Assembly (NCBI GenBank): GCA_018343915.1
Contig: JABRWF010000002.1
Coordinates: 4,464,001 to 4,528,000, forward strand
DNA length: 64,000 nucleotides
Direction of reading: 5' to 3'
From: Agroathelia rolfsii
Lineage: Eukaryota; Basidiomycota; Agaricomycetes; Amylocorticiales; Amylocorticiaceae
In this document: in pieces, positions 44,399-57,288 of the stretch
Numbering within the stretch: position 1 is the first letter of the stretch
Layout of the letters: each line of letters opens with the position of its first letter
The notes under the pieces: model-generated
What the model saw: only the letters and a program-made list of their open reading frames with translations
Told to the model about the DNA's origin: nothing
Databases searched by the model: none
Position numbers and translations under genes: made by a program

Positions 44399-46300
44399 AT
44401 GTCATCATGGGTCACTGAAGATACTCCCGTTTGCCGCATTTATCGTCGGCCTATGGGTGCAACAGAACGCGCCTTGTTTTGGTATGCCGAGCATGCTGGC
44501 ACTGGAGATAGCCTACAACACTGTCAGGTCGACGTTCTCTCTGCATCTGATGTCTTCTCGGAGGAGAATGTTTCTCGTGCATGGATCACAATGAAACAGC
44601 GCTTCCCTTTACTGGGTGCGCAGTTTCAATTTCAAAACGATGACCCGGCTCAGGACACGTACATCGCTATTTCGGAGGCCCGACTTGCTAAAGTGCAACC
44701 CGGAGAGTTGACGTTTGGGGAGATAGCTTCACAGAACGTGGAAGCACTGATAGATGAAATACTAAACTCGCCTCGTACGTTCACTCATGACAAGCAGACC
44801 AGTATCCATATTCTTAGGAGCACAAGACGTACCGAAGAAATACCATTTGATACTACAAATTACTCACACCATTTGCGATGGTATTGCTGGCGCGTCATAC
44901 TTGAGGAATTTTATCGATACTATTAGTGCTGGGGATAGGTCACATCTTACAAGGCTACTTCCTTTAGAAGAGCGTCTGCCCTCTTTGTTGTCTTGCGAGG
45001 AGCTTCGGGAGGAATTTCATTACAATCATCCTAGAACTCGATGGCGTAGAGCTATTGGTCGGGTTTTAGTGTCAATAATCATGTCGAAAATGATCGTAAG
45101 AAACTTATCAGAACCAGCTTAATTGTATACTGACGTTTATTTACGTTTCACTTCATCCAGGGTGGCCAAACACTGCCTTGTACCATGACTGAATCTACAC
45201 CCTGGACACCGGCTCGCTCCAGCTTTGCAAACGCAATTTTCTCACCTAAAGAATCGGCTGAACTATATGCTACATGCCACGACAATGGTGTTACCCTTGG
45301 CCACGTACTCACAGTGCTCGGTCAAGTTGCTCTTTCCCGTATCCTCCATCGTCGATATCTTCGCGGTGAGATCTCCGAAGAAGAATGGGAACACCGCAAG
45401 CGTCAGCCAATGCACCAGGGTGAACCCGTGAACCTTCGACTATACATGAACAAAGAGTGGTACCAAAATGGAGGTGGTGGCGAAATGATGCTTGCCGTTG
45501 GTTCTTGTTTTTCCACCTTGCCTTTTTTGCCCTTCAATGACTCGCGGGAGGATCTTGATCAAGGCGCACCCAAGTTAGACGCGTTGCTTTCGAAAAAGAG
45601 GTTCTTCCACCGGTGCCACATTGTCAAATCGCACATTAAAAAGGTACTCAAGAATCCTCTTGCTGTTCATATCACCGCTATGAGCACAGAAAGGCATGGT
45701 AGGGCTCGAAATCTTGTATTGAAATGACAAAAGTCTATAGAGGCTCGCAACAATGGCAACCTTGTCGCCGCTAAAGCAGCACGCAGGAATACACCTACAC
45801 CGAACTTTACAGTCGCTTTCGGTGGATCAAATTTTGGAAATGTATGGATGCTCTTTTCCAATTACTACACTATCGGCTCTTCTCTCTGACCCGATCTTTA
45901 TTGAATTCATTAGACTGATGTAATGGTACCCCAATATTATCCACTCCCATCTTTCCATCCTCTTTCTCCCCTCTACCCGTCTACGCATCCTTTCAAGGCA
46001 GGTCACGCATTACCGGCACCACTTAATCTACCAGAAGAATATACCAATCCGAAGCCCGTCCTCCGTCTTGGTTCCAACATGAGTCGCATCCGCTGTCGGC
46101 CGGCTGAGTTGTACTTGGGCTCCAAGATTTTCCAAGGGAGCCTTCAAATCTGGTGCTACTTTGATGAGAACGTGTACGCCCGAGACACTGTGAATGAATG
46201 GGTAAAAGAGATTCGGAACGCTGAGTGTTGGTATCTGGGAGACGGCGATGTTGATTTGAACAGAGAGGATTTGGCGACTCAAATGTGCTCAAAGTTGTGA
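44399..46300 (+). CDS. CoA-dependent acyltransferase/condensation-type protein, frame disturbed
   Basis: The protein starts PMGATERALFWYAEHAGTGD and carries the superfamily catalytic motif HxxxDG as HTICDGIAGAS. The HVLTVLGQVALSRI helix and a C-terminal part around LGSNMSRIRCRPAELYLGSK follow. This is the layout of chloramphenicol-acetyltransferase-like and alcohol O-acetyltransferase folds. Substrate unknown; it may act in secondary metabolism. A standard intron (from about 45096, GTAAGA, to CATCCAG before GGTGGC at 45161) is clear, and a second near 45841-45914 fits. Two breaks remain: a +1 frame change near 44776-44818 just before the active-site motif, and a TGA at 45725-45727. Each can be explained by a 42-43 nt intron (GTACGT..TTCTTAG; GTAGGG..CTATAG) that keeps phase, but these would be the shortest introns in the window. 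It may be intact or a pseudogene. Confidence 0.55.
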
Positions 46301-47067
46301 GAATCGCTTTTGCAAATTAGAAGCTTTTTTATTTATTTACTGTACTACTGGTTGATCTCCTGGGTGGGGAACTAGACCATTAGGTTTATATATATATTAT
46401 TTTTGATTACTTCAGTGTTCTCGGTTATTCTCAATGCCTTCATATACTGGCTGTGTTTTTCATTTTACTCACCGCATATTGTGATGCGTATATGCTTAGC
46501 TTTTTCTTAGCTGGTGACCCACAAGGTCTCTTACAATATTATTGTTGATATTTATCTTTGCAAATCAACTCGATCGCATAATAATCTGCACCTGTTTGTG
46601 TGTTATAGCAGAGCACTTAGTAAGCGCCCTTGGTAGTACAAATTTGGCGGAGTAAGCGCTCTCGTCAATACAAACGTTGACCCTATTGTTAATTTGAGTT
46701 CTAGGGTTCTCGGATGCATAGCATCAATGCGCTAGTGGTACTTTTTTAGATGAAGTCCGCCTTAGATGTGCAGCAAGTATTAATCAACTGCATTCATTAG
46801 AAGTTGGTACACGAGAACTGGCTAGCGCTGATCGGGTCATGATAGATAGATTCTGATTATGGAACTTCTGATAGATATACCGTATAATCTTACAGAGTTT
46901 CTTCTCGGCCATGGCAAACACTATAAAATCAGTCATGAATCAGCAGTTTTTAGTTCAAGTAACCAACCTTGGCTTCTGTACTTGTACTACAGCAGCGTCT
47001 ATTTCTTTTAGCTATTCGATTCTCTCCCCGCTCTATAAACCAACTACCCTTACGCTCTATCAATACC
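46301..47067. other. Intergenic
   Basis: AT-rich, no gene seen. A TATA-like CTCTATAAACC lies near 47030, just before the secreted-peptide gene. Confidence 0.45.
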
Positions 47068-47339
47068 ATGAAATCTCCTATCCTCTCATTCAGCACCATT
47101 CTTATCCTGCTGCAATTTGCATGCATTGCTTTTGCCAGCCCACTTGCTAAGGTTTGTTTGGGGTAGAATTTAACTGTCCTCTAGGCTAACTAGACTTCAC
47201 TTTATTGCGCTTGAACTTTGATATTTGCGTCTTAATGTTTGGTTTGCAAACATAGAGATCATCTCCAAAAACTCTCAAGAACGTGCGGGGTGACTTGGTT
47301 GATAACAGTTTTATAGGCCATACCTATTGTGAGTCCTAA
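47068..47339 (+). CDS. Small secreted peptide with KR site (55 aa)
   Basis: Exon 1 (47068-47151, 28 codons) codes a signal peptide (ILSFSTILILLQFACIAFA, then SPLAK). A phase-0 intron (47152-47255) follows, and exon 2 (47256-47339) codes RSSPKTLKNVRGDLVDNSFI and ends HTYCES. The splice junction itself creates a KR dibasic site, so Kex2 could release the peptide starting SSPKTL. A second GTGAGT donor within exon 2 (47329) with an acceptor at 47373 would replace the last few residues by a longer tail (LFNQLISGMITDF...). Exon plan matches the genes at 33732, 36556 and 39307 (signal exon, phase-0 intron), though sequence similarity is weak. Confidence 0.55.
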
Positions 47340-48220
47340 TTAATCCTGGCTCGCCATTTCTATCCTATTTTAGTGTTTAATCAGCTTATAAGTGGAATGA
47401 TTACCGACTTTCGCTTATCTCACTTGTAAATTACATATAGAAGGGGATATTTTGCCTTGGTTTAACTTCGATTTTGAACAAATTGCCTCTATGTACATAG
47501 AAAGTAGTTGACAAATTTTTAGTGAAATATACACTTTAATCATCGCAATTCTTGCCTGGGAAATAATATAGTGGACAATACCTTCAACCTGTGCTTGGCA
47601 TACAAAGAATAAGTCTCAAGGTTTTAGCCCTTCAATATTATCTATTTATAGGCAAACTTATCTAAGTAAAAAAGATGGACATACACATGCACTACTAGTA
47701 TTACTAGCGTGATAGTCCATCTAATCCATGTACAGACATTACTACCGCACTTGCCAATTATCTCTGCCACTCCTTCCATTCTTATTTGTTTTGGGTCGTT
47801 AACTAACGAGTCTCATAGTAAATAGCATGCCTTAGGAGATATAATCTGCCCAGGGGCTGCAAGCGTTGCTGAACGTGATAGCTAGTGATAGACTGCAGCT
47901 AAAGCGTTGAAGTAGCGTATGGACGATAGTGCTATAGAGTCAATAGACTAGAGACTGGCAAAACCCGCGTAAGTATTATCAATAAATACTTGCTTGAACC
48001 GATGGTTAAGAGTCGCTTGATATACTCCGAGTGGAGATACTCGATAATAGTTTAAAAAATATATAGGTGCCAGTGTAAGCCAACTGGTTAATCACATTGC
48101 TTGATAAGATTTGGCAGTAATGTGAAATCTGTGAATTTGCACCAAGCCCGTTACTAATGTCTCGCGCGGACCCTCAATAACCTGAAGCAAGTAGTCAAAC
48201 CGTTCTGACCCATACGTAGC
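47340..48220. other. Intergenic
   Basis: No gene seen on either strand; AT-rich. Confidence 0.45.
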
Positions 48221-48582
48221 TTAGCAGCACTGGAAAAAATATGTTAGATCACTTGTGCAAATATCACACACAACTTTGATTACGCTTACCCCGCCGCAGC
48301 ATTCGCAGTTGTCACTACTAGGGGGGATGCAGATTGTGCAGCAGATATCTTCGTGACGAGCAATTGCGTCTCGTGGACTAATGTCTTTGAGGACCAAGTC
48401 ATGGCCTGCCATAGTGCGGAGAGTGACTATAGTAGACGGCGTATCAGAATCATTATATAGAATAATAAGCACCAAGTACAATACACACGTTCAGGCACAA
48501 CTTCATTGCGTTCGACCAAGGCCTGGGTAGCGAAAGCGCTAAAAACAGTGGATAGAAGACAGACAAAGAGAGTGCTGCGCAT
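48221..48582 (-). CDS. Cysteine-rich small secreted protein (79 aa)
   Basis: Three exons (48489-48582, 48290-48426, 48221-48229) join in phase. A signal peptide (STLFVCLLSTVFSAFATQA) is followed by a polar stretch (LVERNEVVPE) and a C-terminal knot ICCTICIPPSSDNCECCGGC ending CC. There are eight cysteines in the last 22 residues, and the last exon is only CysCys plus stop. Such compact Cys-rich ends are typical of secreted fungal effector-like or antimicrobial small proteins. A CC C-terminus also resembles a Rab prenylation site, but the signal peptide makes disulphides more likely. TATA-like ATTAAATA lies upstream on the same strand. Introns are 62 and 60 nt with good splice sites. Confidence 0.65.
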
Positions 48583-51473
48583 GGTGGATAAAAATGACTA
48601 ATTGAGATGAACCTCGTAAGTGGCTATGACCTAGGTAACCAGTGCCTCTAACACGGACTATTTAATACACTCCAGAGTAGTCTTGATTGATAGCTTGGCA
48701 TACGGCGATGATGCTGTCTCGCTTGCGGCATGTGGTTTTTTCCAACATGATACACCATCTGGTCCTGAGAAGACACTGCCTGTCAGTGCCAATAAACTTT
48801 TACCGACCCGTGATATAATGCTTGAGAAGCCGGTTCAAGCCACTATCAGTAGGAAACAGATGAATCCGAAGTCATGAAAACCAAATATGTAAGTGGAAAT
48901 TGATTATGGAAATTGATTTTAGAATAGCCTAACATTAAGTGGTATAATGAACTCCGGATGGTGTAGCCCTAGTAGCTATACACATACTGCACAAGAAAAT
49001 CGATTCTAGGGGAGACGATTGCTCTGTAAGAATTGTTCGAAAGAGTGTAATACCATCTGGTCTGATAACCATAGTATAAACTTGTATATGAAACTCACCG
49101 GCATATTCAAATACGTATCCATAACGAATCTATGCTCGGCACCCAGGTTCCCAAGATTGGAAAAGATAGGCAAGCTTGAGTCACTTTCTCAACTTGAAGC
49201 TGATAAGAGACTTGACTAATATCTCCGAATTATCGCAAGCATGAGGCTGCTGTTAAACCCGGCCTTCCCGAGTGAGGTCACAGCCTGGGAATTCATGGCC
49301 TAGGTCCGTCCCTCCCTGCCAGCTATTTGAATGCAAGATTTAAATCAACAGTTGCTACTACTAGCCCAATAACTGATTCATGGAGACCGTTTAGTTTACG
49401 GTAATACTGTTAAAAGCACGCCTGGGTATCTATGTACCAAATAAATGCAATATTAGAGTATAGATTTCAGACTGAAAAACAGGTTTAGCCCAAATGTGAG
49501 CTGTAGGCCTCTATAAACGACTTTGATTAGTGAGCAATAAACCTCGGGCCGTATCATAAGCAACATCTTCTAAATTTCATCAGATAAGACAGAAATATAT
49601 ATAAGCAAGGGGCAAGCTCGGAAAATGATAATCTTTTTAGTGATGTACATGTGCTGATGATGCTGTGACAGTGGTGCCGATGTGGGGTTGATCATAAACG
49701 TGGTTGATCATGAATACTTGAGAGCATGCGGGTCCAAGTTCATGTGCCCGGTCCTGACAGTTAATTCTCACAGGAAGGGGGGGACAGAGAGGATCAGTGG
49801 TACAAGTCCAGAGTTTTGTCTTTTCCCTTTTTCCCGCGGAGAGCGCCTTAGGAATAGAGCTGATCGAACGAGGATATTCAACCTACTGATCTCCTTCCGT
49901 CAACGCCGTCAAAAAGGGTCATGGGTATTTTGAAATGCCACGGAGTGCGGCGAATAATATCCAATGAATGCAGATGCCCGTAGCTGAGGGAGCTCCGAGA
50001 GTAGAAAGTAAAGCATGTGGTTGAGCTCGAGGAGGACTAAAGTGATGATCGTAATTTAAACTCAGAGTACTGAGTACTTTGCCTGGAATGAGAGCCCCAA
50101 GCCGGTATTGATTAGCTTTATTGCAGCAGCAAGGAGAGGCAGACGGCCAGTCGATGGTGGCAGCACCTAATTACAGCATCAACAATTGACGGCTACTGTA
50201 TTCCAAGTTTAAGATCCAAGTCTAGGCTAGGTTAAATAAAAACACGCGCAGATTACTTGAAGATCGTGAATTTTTTGCACTTCCGAGGGGGAAAGTTAGC
50301 CAGGAGCTGTGTATCAGACACCAGTCGGTGATTAGCTGTCTGTCAACAATTTGAAGCGTCAACTTGGACTCGGAGCGCGACGTCAGCGCGTCAGTGACGG
50401 CCACGAACGCTACCGACCGAATGAGCGATGTATTACGCACCACGGCAATACATCAAGACATCATTTGTGTGCTGCTGGCAAGTTACAAGATGGGGATAGA
50501 GGTATTGATTGATTCTGCTTGTTATTTCCTCTCTCATCTGTCACACGGTAGCTTGAGGCCGAAGTAAGACTATCAATACAAAAAAAAATTGAAAATTACT
50601 CATTCTGGTCACTGTTCGGGTGTGCAGCCCAATTTAAATTCTACAACCTGCAAGCCATTTTTTTTCCGAGGAGCTTAGATTCAGGCGGCAGAATACGGTG
50701 ATGATGCACAAGTAGGCACAGGCAGGCAGGCAGAGATTTGGCGGAGCTGTTGGCTGGCTTGCTTCTCCGTCGCTGCCAGTGTGTGTATTTTCAACGCCAT
50801 CCTCAGCTTCTGTGACATGAATTCTTGTGTTCCAGTGTCCCTTCTTTCTTCGCCTTCTTTCTCTTCAAGAGGATCCGCTGCACTTCCTTTGCAAGTCACC
50901 TGGAAAATACCTTTGAAACAAGCGCTCGCGGCTTGCCTCGCTTGCCGAAGATGATGCAAGTCTGGCTAGTCCCGCATCAAGATGGGATCATTCCTTGCCA
51001 GGCCATGCCGGTCTTTGTTTGCACTTGTAGGCGCCGTCAACAGGGCCAACTTGAACGGGGGGGGTCGTCCATGGCGGCCTCTCTTCGTCTATTGCCGCTT
51101 GATCATTGGCTGATTATCGCCATCGACAATATGGCATGCAGTATGTCTGCTAGACGCCTCGCCATTTCTCAGTATAGACACAGAGAGAGAGAGAGAGAGA
51201 TCATAATAGAGACGTCTAGGCACGGAGCGGCATTTGAATGCAGATCAAGAGCATGACCGGCTGCATCAGATTATTACCACACAGGGCCAATCCAACAATC
51301 CATCTCAATGTATCTTTCCACTTCACTTTACATTTCTCGGGTCTAGTCCTATAAATGTCTCCATTCAATCATGCCCTGGTCTCTTGTCCGGCTTTCCTTT
51401 CTGCGCCTGCTCCGGTCCTCTCTTCTCTCTCCCAGCAGTTGCTCCTCCCTCTCTCTGCTAGTATACTCCAGTC
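48583..51473. other. Gene-poor intergenic stretch
   Basis: No supported gene in 2.9 kb. Short open frames (48683, 49682, 50825) lack motifs and introns. A GA microsatellite lies near 51182-51201. The last 200 bases hold a C/T-rich promoter with TATA-like CCTATAAATG near 51348 for the 7-TM gene. Confidence 0.4.
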
Positions 51474-52819
51474 ATGTCTAGCGAGCCACCGACCGCGACG
51501 ATTGAGCAGTCTCTCTATGTGAGCCTCATCCTAGGCTCCATGTTTTATGGTTAGTATCGGCATCGCCCCCACCCCCAGCCATTGATGTGAGCGAGTGAAC
51601 AACATCTCATCTGATACCACTCCTCCCTCCTCTGCGCTGCTCTGCCACAACTCAACCACCCAGGTGCCTACTATGTCTGCTTCTTCCTCTCCTTGCACTT
51701 CCTGCGCTCGAACCCGAACCTGACCCCGAGCACGCGACGGTTCTACTCCATCTTCAGCTCCATCCTCGTCGCCTTCAACACCCTCAATATTGCCACGATG
51801 TGTTACGACGGCCAGATGATGTGGATCGTGCATAGGAACGACCTGGGAGGACCCATGGAATATTATTATACGAGCTCCTCAACTGGATGGCTCATCGCCG
51901 GTGATACAACGCAGGCAGCTGCGAACCTTCTAGCGGACCTCCTGCTAGTGAGTTTCCTTTCCTTTTTGTTTCCGATATGAAGTGTAATTAGCGCGCTTCT
52001 TGTCGTACTCGATTCTCATCTCTTCCTCTTAAACCTATAGATATACCGGTGCTATGTCATTTACGACAGTCAAGTCTGGATCACCATCTTCCCGCTGCTG
52101 TGCACGCTCGCCTTTACAGGCACGTTCATTGTGACGCAGTACATGGCTTCGACGCAGACGTTCCCCTCGGCGAACGCGGGCCTCATCCTCGAGGTGGCCA
52201 ACTACGCGACGACGGTGGGGATGAACCTGATCGTGACGGTCCTCATCTGCGCCCGCCTCCTCGCACTCCACTACCGCTTCAAGCAGATCGCGGACCGGCG
52301 CGTGTCGGGGATTTACACCGGCTTCTCCGCCATTATGATCGAGTCCGCCGCACCATTCTGTGTTTTGGGGATCCTCACGTGTGTGCTGGACTTTACGGAG
52401 GCGAACATCGCGCCCGTGTTTACGATGCTGTGGTATTGCGCTTGTGTATGCCTTTTTTTTTTTTTTTTCTCTCCACTCTTGTCTAATTCTTCAGCAAATA
52501 ATTGATTTGATGATATCACTAGGCCATCTCCCCACAACTTATCATCCTTCGCGTTGCTATGGGTAGCGCGTGGCGCAAAGACACCCTCGCCGAGCTGCTC
52601 TCCTCCTCCAAGCCTATGAGCACAATGGAGTTCTCCTCTCGCCACGCACAGCGCCAAGGCCGTCGTCGTGGCGCTGTCACTACCTCCACCACAGGTATGG
52701 GCGACACCTCGAAGGACGACGATATGCATACGACAGTCGATGACGATAAGATCGCCGATACACAGCTTTCGGACGTGAGGTTTGCGTATACCGTAAACGA
52801 TTCGATGACGGAAGTGTGA
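51474..52819 (+). CDS. Seven-TM membrane protein of the orphan family
   Basis: Four exons (51474-51549, 51664-51947, 52041-52445, 52523-52819) give 353 residues with about seven hydrophobic helices. Landmarks are LILGSMFYG at the exon 1 end, GQMMWIVHRNDLGGPMEYYY, AAANLLADLLL followed by IYRCYVIYDSQVW, GIYTGFSAIMIESAAPFCVL, and AISPQLIILRVAMGSAW in the last exon, then an Arg-rich and acidic tail. Exons 1 and 2 match the lengths in the other members (76-79 and 284 nt), and intron 1 has a GTTAGT donor. This copy has GC-rich codon use compared with the AT-rich copy at 19744. Function and ligand unknown. Confidence 0.8.
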
Positions 52820-54733
52820 TCATGGTGATATGACGGTGCAAGTGAGTTTTGTGTCTTATCGTGGTGGCGAATCATAGGCGTTAGTTTCGGAGTCGGTGCT
52901 GTGACTGTATTGGTGCCCGTTTTGGTTTTTACTCTACTCTGCTTTTGCTTGGATTGCACCCTTTTCCGTTCTCTTTTCGTTGTTTTCCCTTTTTTTTTCG
53001 CTTTCGCCCCTGTTTATTCGTTACTTTGAGCGATACCCGAACAAAGGAAAACGGCTCAGAGACTCGAGGTACGACAGAACAGATATACTCCTTCGATATA
53101 TAAATTTTAAAGCACAACACAAAAAATATTGCAACATTTCAGATCGACTGGGTTGGAGCTTTTCTTTATTCGAATAGGCGTGTGGATATGTAAATAATGC
53201 ATAGCACCATAGTGGTTACTGGCTTCCCTTTCTCACTGTATAATCTATGTCTATATATTTATCCGTCAACCCATCCTCATCACCATCATCACCAACGTTC
53301 TTATATACTACCCATATTATAAGTACATATATATATATAACGAGCGTACAAAAGTCCTTAAACAAAGTATAGTATATACGATCCCTTGGTGATCATGACA
53401 ATATAGAATAGAAAGTACTACTACCCTTTTAGAGTGGTTTGTGTAATGGCGAAATAAACTTCTTTCAAAGAAAATCTCTACCATCGATGGACAACAAAAA
53501 GGAAAGAAGGGTGTGTACGAACAGTGCAATGTGTCCAGCGAATGCTCACTAATGAAATGAACATGTCACCAAGTCAAAGTCGTCTGTCGAATCGGGCGAA
53601 GTTCCTTGTTAATTCCTCATGATAATTTCTTTACATTCGCTAAATTCGGGCAACAGGACAACTTAAAATGCTCATATTTATAATGCGATGCAGCCAAAAC
53701 CGCACGACTGAATAAATTTCGATTCTCTTCACCTCTAACCTCTGGGCTTCTTGACTATGCACCGAATCTTATTAACTCGAAATTCGGCAATCCATTATAC
53801 ATGTAGAAGAGGATATCGATGCCTCCCAAAGCCTTTTTTTTTTGGCATATTCAGTTATACACTTTCAATCTACTAGCAATCTCGATCTACGTATGAGGCC
53901 TTTTTGACAGATTTAGAACAGGCGGCCTCAGACTTGAGTACGGCCTATTACTATGGCTCTCAGGCTTGCCGGGTTCACAAGACCTTTGACACACCACATT
54001 CCCAAATTCCACTTAGCACCCAAGTCTAGAAGTAATGTTTACATTCCTATGATAGTGAAATATGTTGTATGGCCTCCCGACTTTAATACTAAAGTTTGTC
54101 AATATAGATTTCAACCTACCTTTGATTCCATAGTACTACTAGTATATATTAGTAAAGTATTATCCACCTATGATTATCGCTCAACATGAGTGTCCATAGC
54201 CTTTACATTTCAATATTAATAAATTAAAACCAAGTTGTTCTGTAATATTAACATGAAATGTTGAGTCGCCTTAGGCCCGGTAAGCGTCATCGGTATGATT
54301 GTGATCAAAGTGTAGAGCTGCGTCACGCTCTTCTCTTGGTATATTTGCTCTGTTGGCAGTAAAATTTCCATTTTCTTTTTGATAGATAAACCGCTAGTGG
54401 TAGAATTGCAGTTATTTATCTCATACATTTGTGATCCCGCTGTATAATCTCGTCCTTTTGTGTAGCCCGACTTGATCATACACGCTAGTTTTTATCAAGT
54501 TATACACAAAGCTATCGTATTCTCATATCCAACTGTCAATGAATTATTCCGGCCTCCCTTTTCCCCCAATATGATTGCTTGCTTTCTTGCATCATGCTCG
54601 TCGACTTGGATTGCAGTGTGCAAGTTAATCTTTAGAACCAAACACAGGCGTTAACTATCTTTTGTATCTTGAATTATTAAAGGCAATTGAAAACATACTT
54701 CCATCGTAATTTGGCCCGGTGCCGGTTTCACTA
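52820..54733. other. Intergenic
   Basis: T-rich 3' region to about 53020, a (TA)n run near 53326-53340, then AT-rich sequence. No supported gene. Confidence 0.4.
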
Positions 54734-54916
54734 TCAACACTCCGCTATTATATAGGTGAGTTCATGAGCATGATGCCAAGGGTTATGGAACAAATGGTTG
54801 GGCTCTGGATATGGCCGCACCTTGGATGTAGCCAAAGCTTGAACTCCATTGAGCAAACTAAGCAAGGCGATTAATTGCAAGGCCAACGTAGCAAATGTTG
54901 AGGCTCGAAGATGCAT
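54734..54916 (-). CDS. Candidate small secreted peptide (60 aa)
   Basis: Single-exon frame from ATG 54916. The N-terminus STFATLALQLIALLSLLNG followed by VQA is a convincing signal peptide. The remainder (ATSKVRPYPEPNHLFHNPWH, ending ELTYIIAEC) is a short His/Pro-rich peptide with a single terminal Cys. It shares the pattern LQLI...QA...RPY with the candidate at 18119-18247. No dibasic processing site is seen. There is no homology evidence and the upstream TATA-like sequence is distant, so confidence is moderate. Confidence 0.45.
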   Translation of the reverse strand: MHLRASTFATLALQLIALLSLLNGVQALATSKVRPYPEPNHLFHNPWHHAHELTYIIAEC

Positions 54917-57288
54917 GGTAGTGTTGGGGTTATGAGAGTGTATGCACAGTGGGGAGGGGGGGGGGGCGCTTCTTTAAGGTGAACTCGGGGTGTGTGTTCA
55001 ACTCTTTGGTGGCTTAGGAATACTAGCAATACGTGATATTACGCTGGTATTTAAAGTATTTAAGCGGCGCAAAGGCGCATACAAAAGGGTCTTTTTTTCC
55101 TTACCTTCTCGTGACCGGGAAAGAATATTGGCATTAAAGCTGACTGTCAAGGATTGACTAAGAGATATTGATTTGGGCCTTGAATCTGTCATGAGAGCCG
55201 TTATCATGATGCTAGTAAGTTGAAGATCACGAGCTGCTTACCCGCTACCATCATATCGAGACTTGAATGACACTTGGGAACAGCTGGATCAATCAGGAAA
55301 GGTCCCATCAAATGTCAAAGTGGCCTTCTATTTGGTGTTTTGGATGTACCTTCGGGCGCGGGCTTAGGCAATACCTCGTAATTATCATTCCTCCAGCGAT
55401 AGGCATTCTATCGCAAGCACCAGTGGTGTTTGCAACTTCAAAGTGACTCTGCTACCGGTGTGGAACTGGGGCCAAAGAACTACCAGTGTTAGAGTGAGTA
55501 GCTTGGGTGTAATTCAGCTGTTTCATCGCCAGTACCTTTCTAATCACAAGGTTCGGATTTACTAATCGTCATCAGTCGGTGCTTTGGATATCGCTCAATT
55601 TTGATAGTCAGGTGACGGAATGAGTGCTACAAGGGTGTTATAATGCTGCCATGGTGTGCCTTGTGTAAGAATATACGATATGATCGACTCACTCTTATCA
55701 CTCACCATGAGAATATATCAGGTACAAAAGAGCATTATCTATGATAAAGGACCCTTCGGGTTTGTGACCGTCTGTTATTTGCACTTCACACTGAGACTAA
55801 TTTGAAAGCTGAAGCGTCAAAGTATTATCTGCTTGATACAAATGGTTAATCCCAAGAAACATCTCATTAGCCTACTCTGGTTTATCTCTGTGTGTTCCTG
55901 ACTCACGCAAGCGTGCCTATCTATTACTCTCATATATGGTGTCGGTGACGTGATTAACTTGGACGAGGTGCGGATATGAATTGCCACAGTCCCCGAGATT
56001 TTTGCCGATATCCGACATGAAAACATAAACGTGATCTTGGCCCGACTCTCCCCTCTCTACCAATTTTCTCCTTGGTGCATAGACATAGAGGGGGGTTGGG
56101 CTGAAGGGGTAATCGAATAAACAAGATGAGCACTGAAATAAGCAGCGGAAGGTGAGGGGAGGAAGAGGGGCGCACCTTGGAACTTTCGCGCACGCGTTGG
56201 TGCATCAATAGTGCACGATCTCTATTGTGCGTACTCATTGTCGGTCTTGTTTCCATCTGTCGACCTCAGGTATGGAAACGGCTAGCTCAGACTCAACCAC
56301 ATGCAATCCATTCGGGGTAATAGGAGGATTAGGCTGGCGAACTTCCTTCTTGAAATACGTTGTCGGTGTCCGAGCCGATGTTTCTGCAATGCGATCGCAG
56401 TAAGCTGTGTCAATACATTCAGTAGCATATTGCTACTAGACATCGAGAATGCCCCGCCTTCTCTTGCTCCTTGTTTGCCAGAAATCTAAAAACTGAAAGG
56501 CTCTTTTACTCCCTCCTTTGTCCTGGTTTGTTTTTTCCCTCCTGACAGCGAGTGGTTCTCCCTTCAGTCTTTTTGACTATTGTTAACATGGCAGCTCTGT
56601 GGACTCAGCCCAACCCTTGATATGACGTGAGTGTGGCGTGGGGTGGCGTGGCATGACAGAACGTATGTATGTACAGAGAATCCGAGGCTGTCACCGATGA
56701 CAACACCACCCCTGTCCTGTCCAAGCCATGTCGAGTGAGGCGCTCAGTTGGACGTTAATCATTGACAGAGGTGCATCGTGGCATATTTGTCCTTCAAGGT
56801 TTTTCTATACCATGGTTGTGGGTGAATGTGACTCGTGCTCGGGGCAGAATTTGAATTGATTGTCAAGGTTCTCCGAAGAAAGGAAAGGCGAGGGTTATAC
56901 CGGTGATGCGCCGCTGATCCATGGCAGACCGCCAAGACAGAACCCCAGAAAAGAAATCCAAACCAGACCCCAATGCATCGATCACGACTCACCCATGGAA
57001 GAAAGAAGTGGAGAAACAGCCTAGAAGAGCAAGGTCATTCACAATAATCAAGGGGGCCGAAGCCAAGCAAGTTTTGAGCTTAATGCTATTCATCGTAGAA
57101 TAACGCTATACGATTCACGGCTCCTCTTTCTTTTTTTTTTCTTCGTATTCCCCCCCCCCCCCTTCCACAGCCTTGGCTTTGATTTTGACCGGCACAGGTT
57201 CACGCACCAGTACACCTACTCGCCCCTTCGCTACCCGCTCTCCACGTCGTACAAAAACTGAAGCGGAACTGATGACGATCCAGGGTGC
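54917..57288. other. Gene-poor intergenic stretch
   Basis: No supported gene in 2.4 kb. A poly-G run lies near 54950-54966 and a poly-C run near 57150-57161. Short open frames lack motifs. Confidence 0.4.

Noticed and set aside
46700..46745. Possible tRNA gene (CGGATGCATAGCATCAATGCGC)
   Set aside because: No acceptor stem or T-arm could be folded by eye, and no B box.
19744..52819. 7-TM genes as STE3 pheromone receptors
   Set aside because: The motifs (YRCYIIY, IESALPFCILG, SPQLIILR) are not those of STE3, and there is no pheromone gene next to them.
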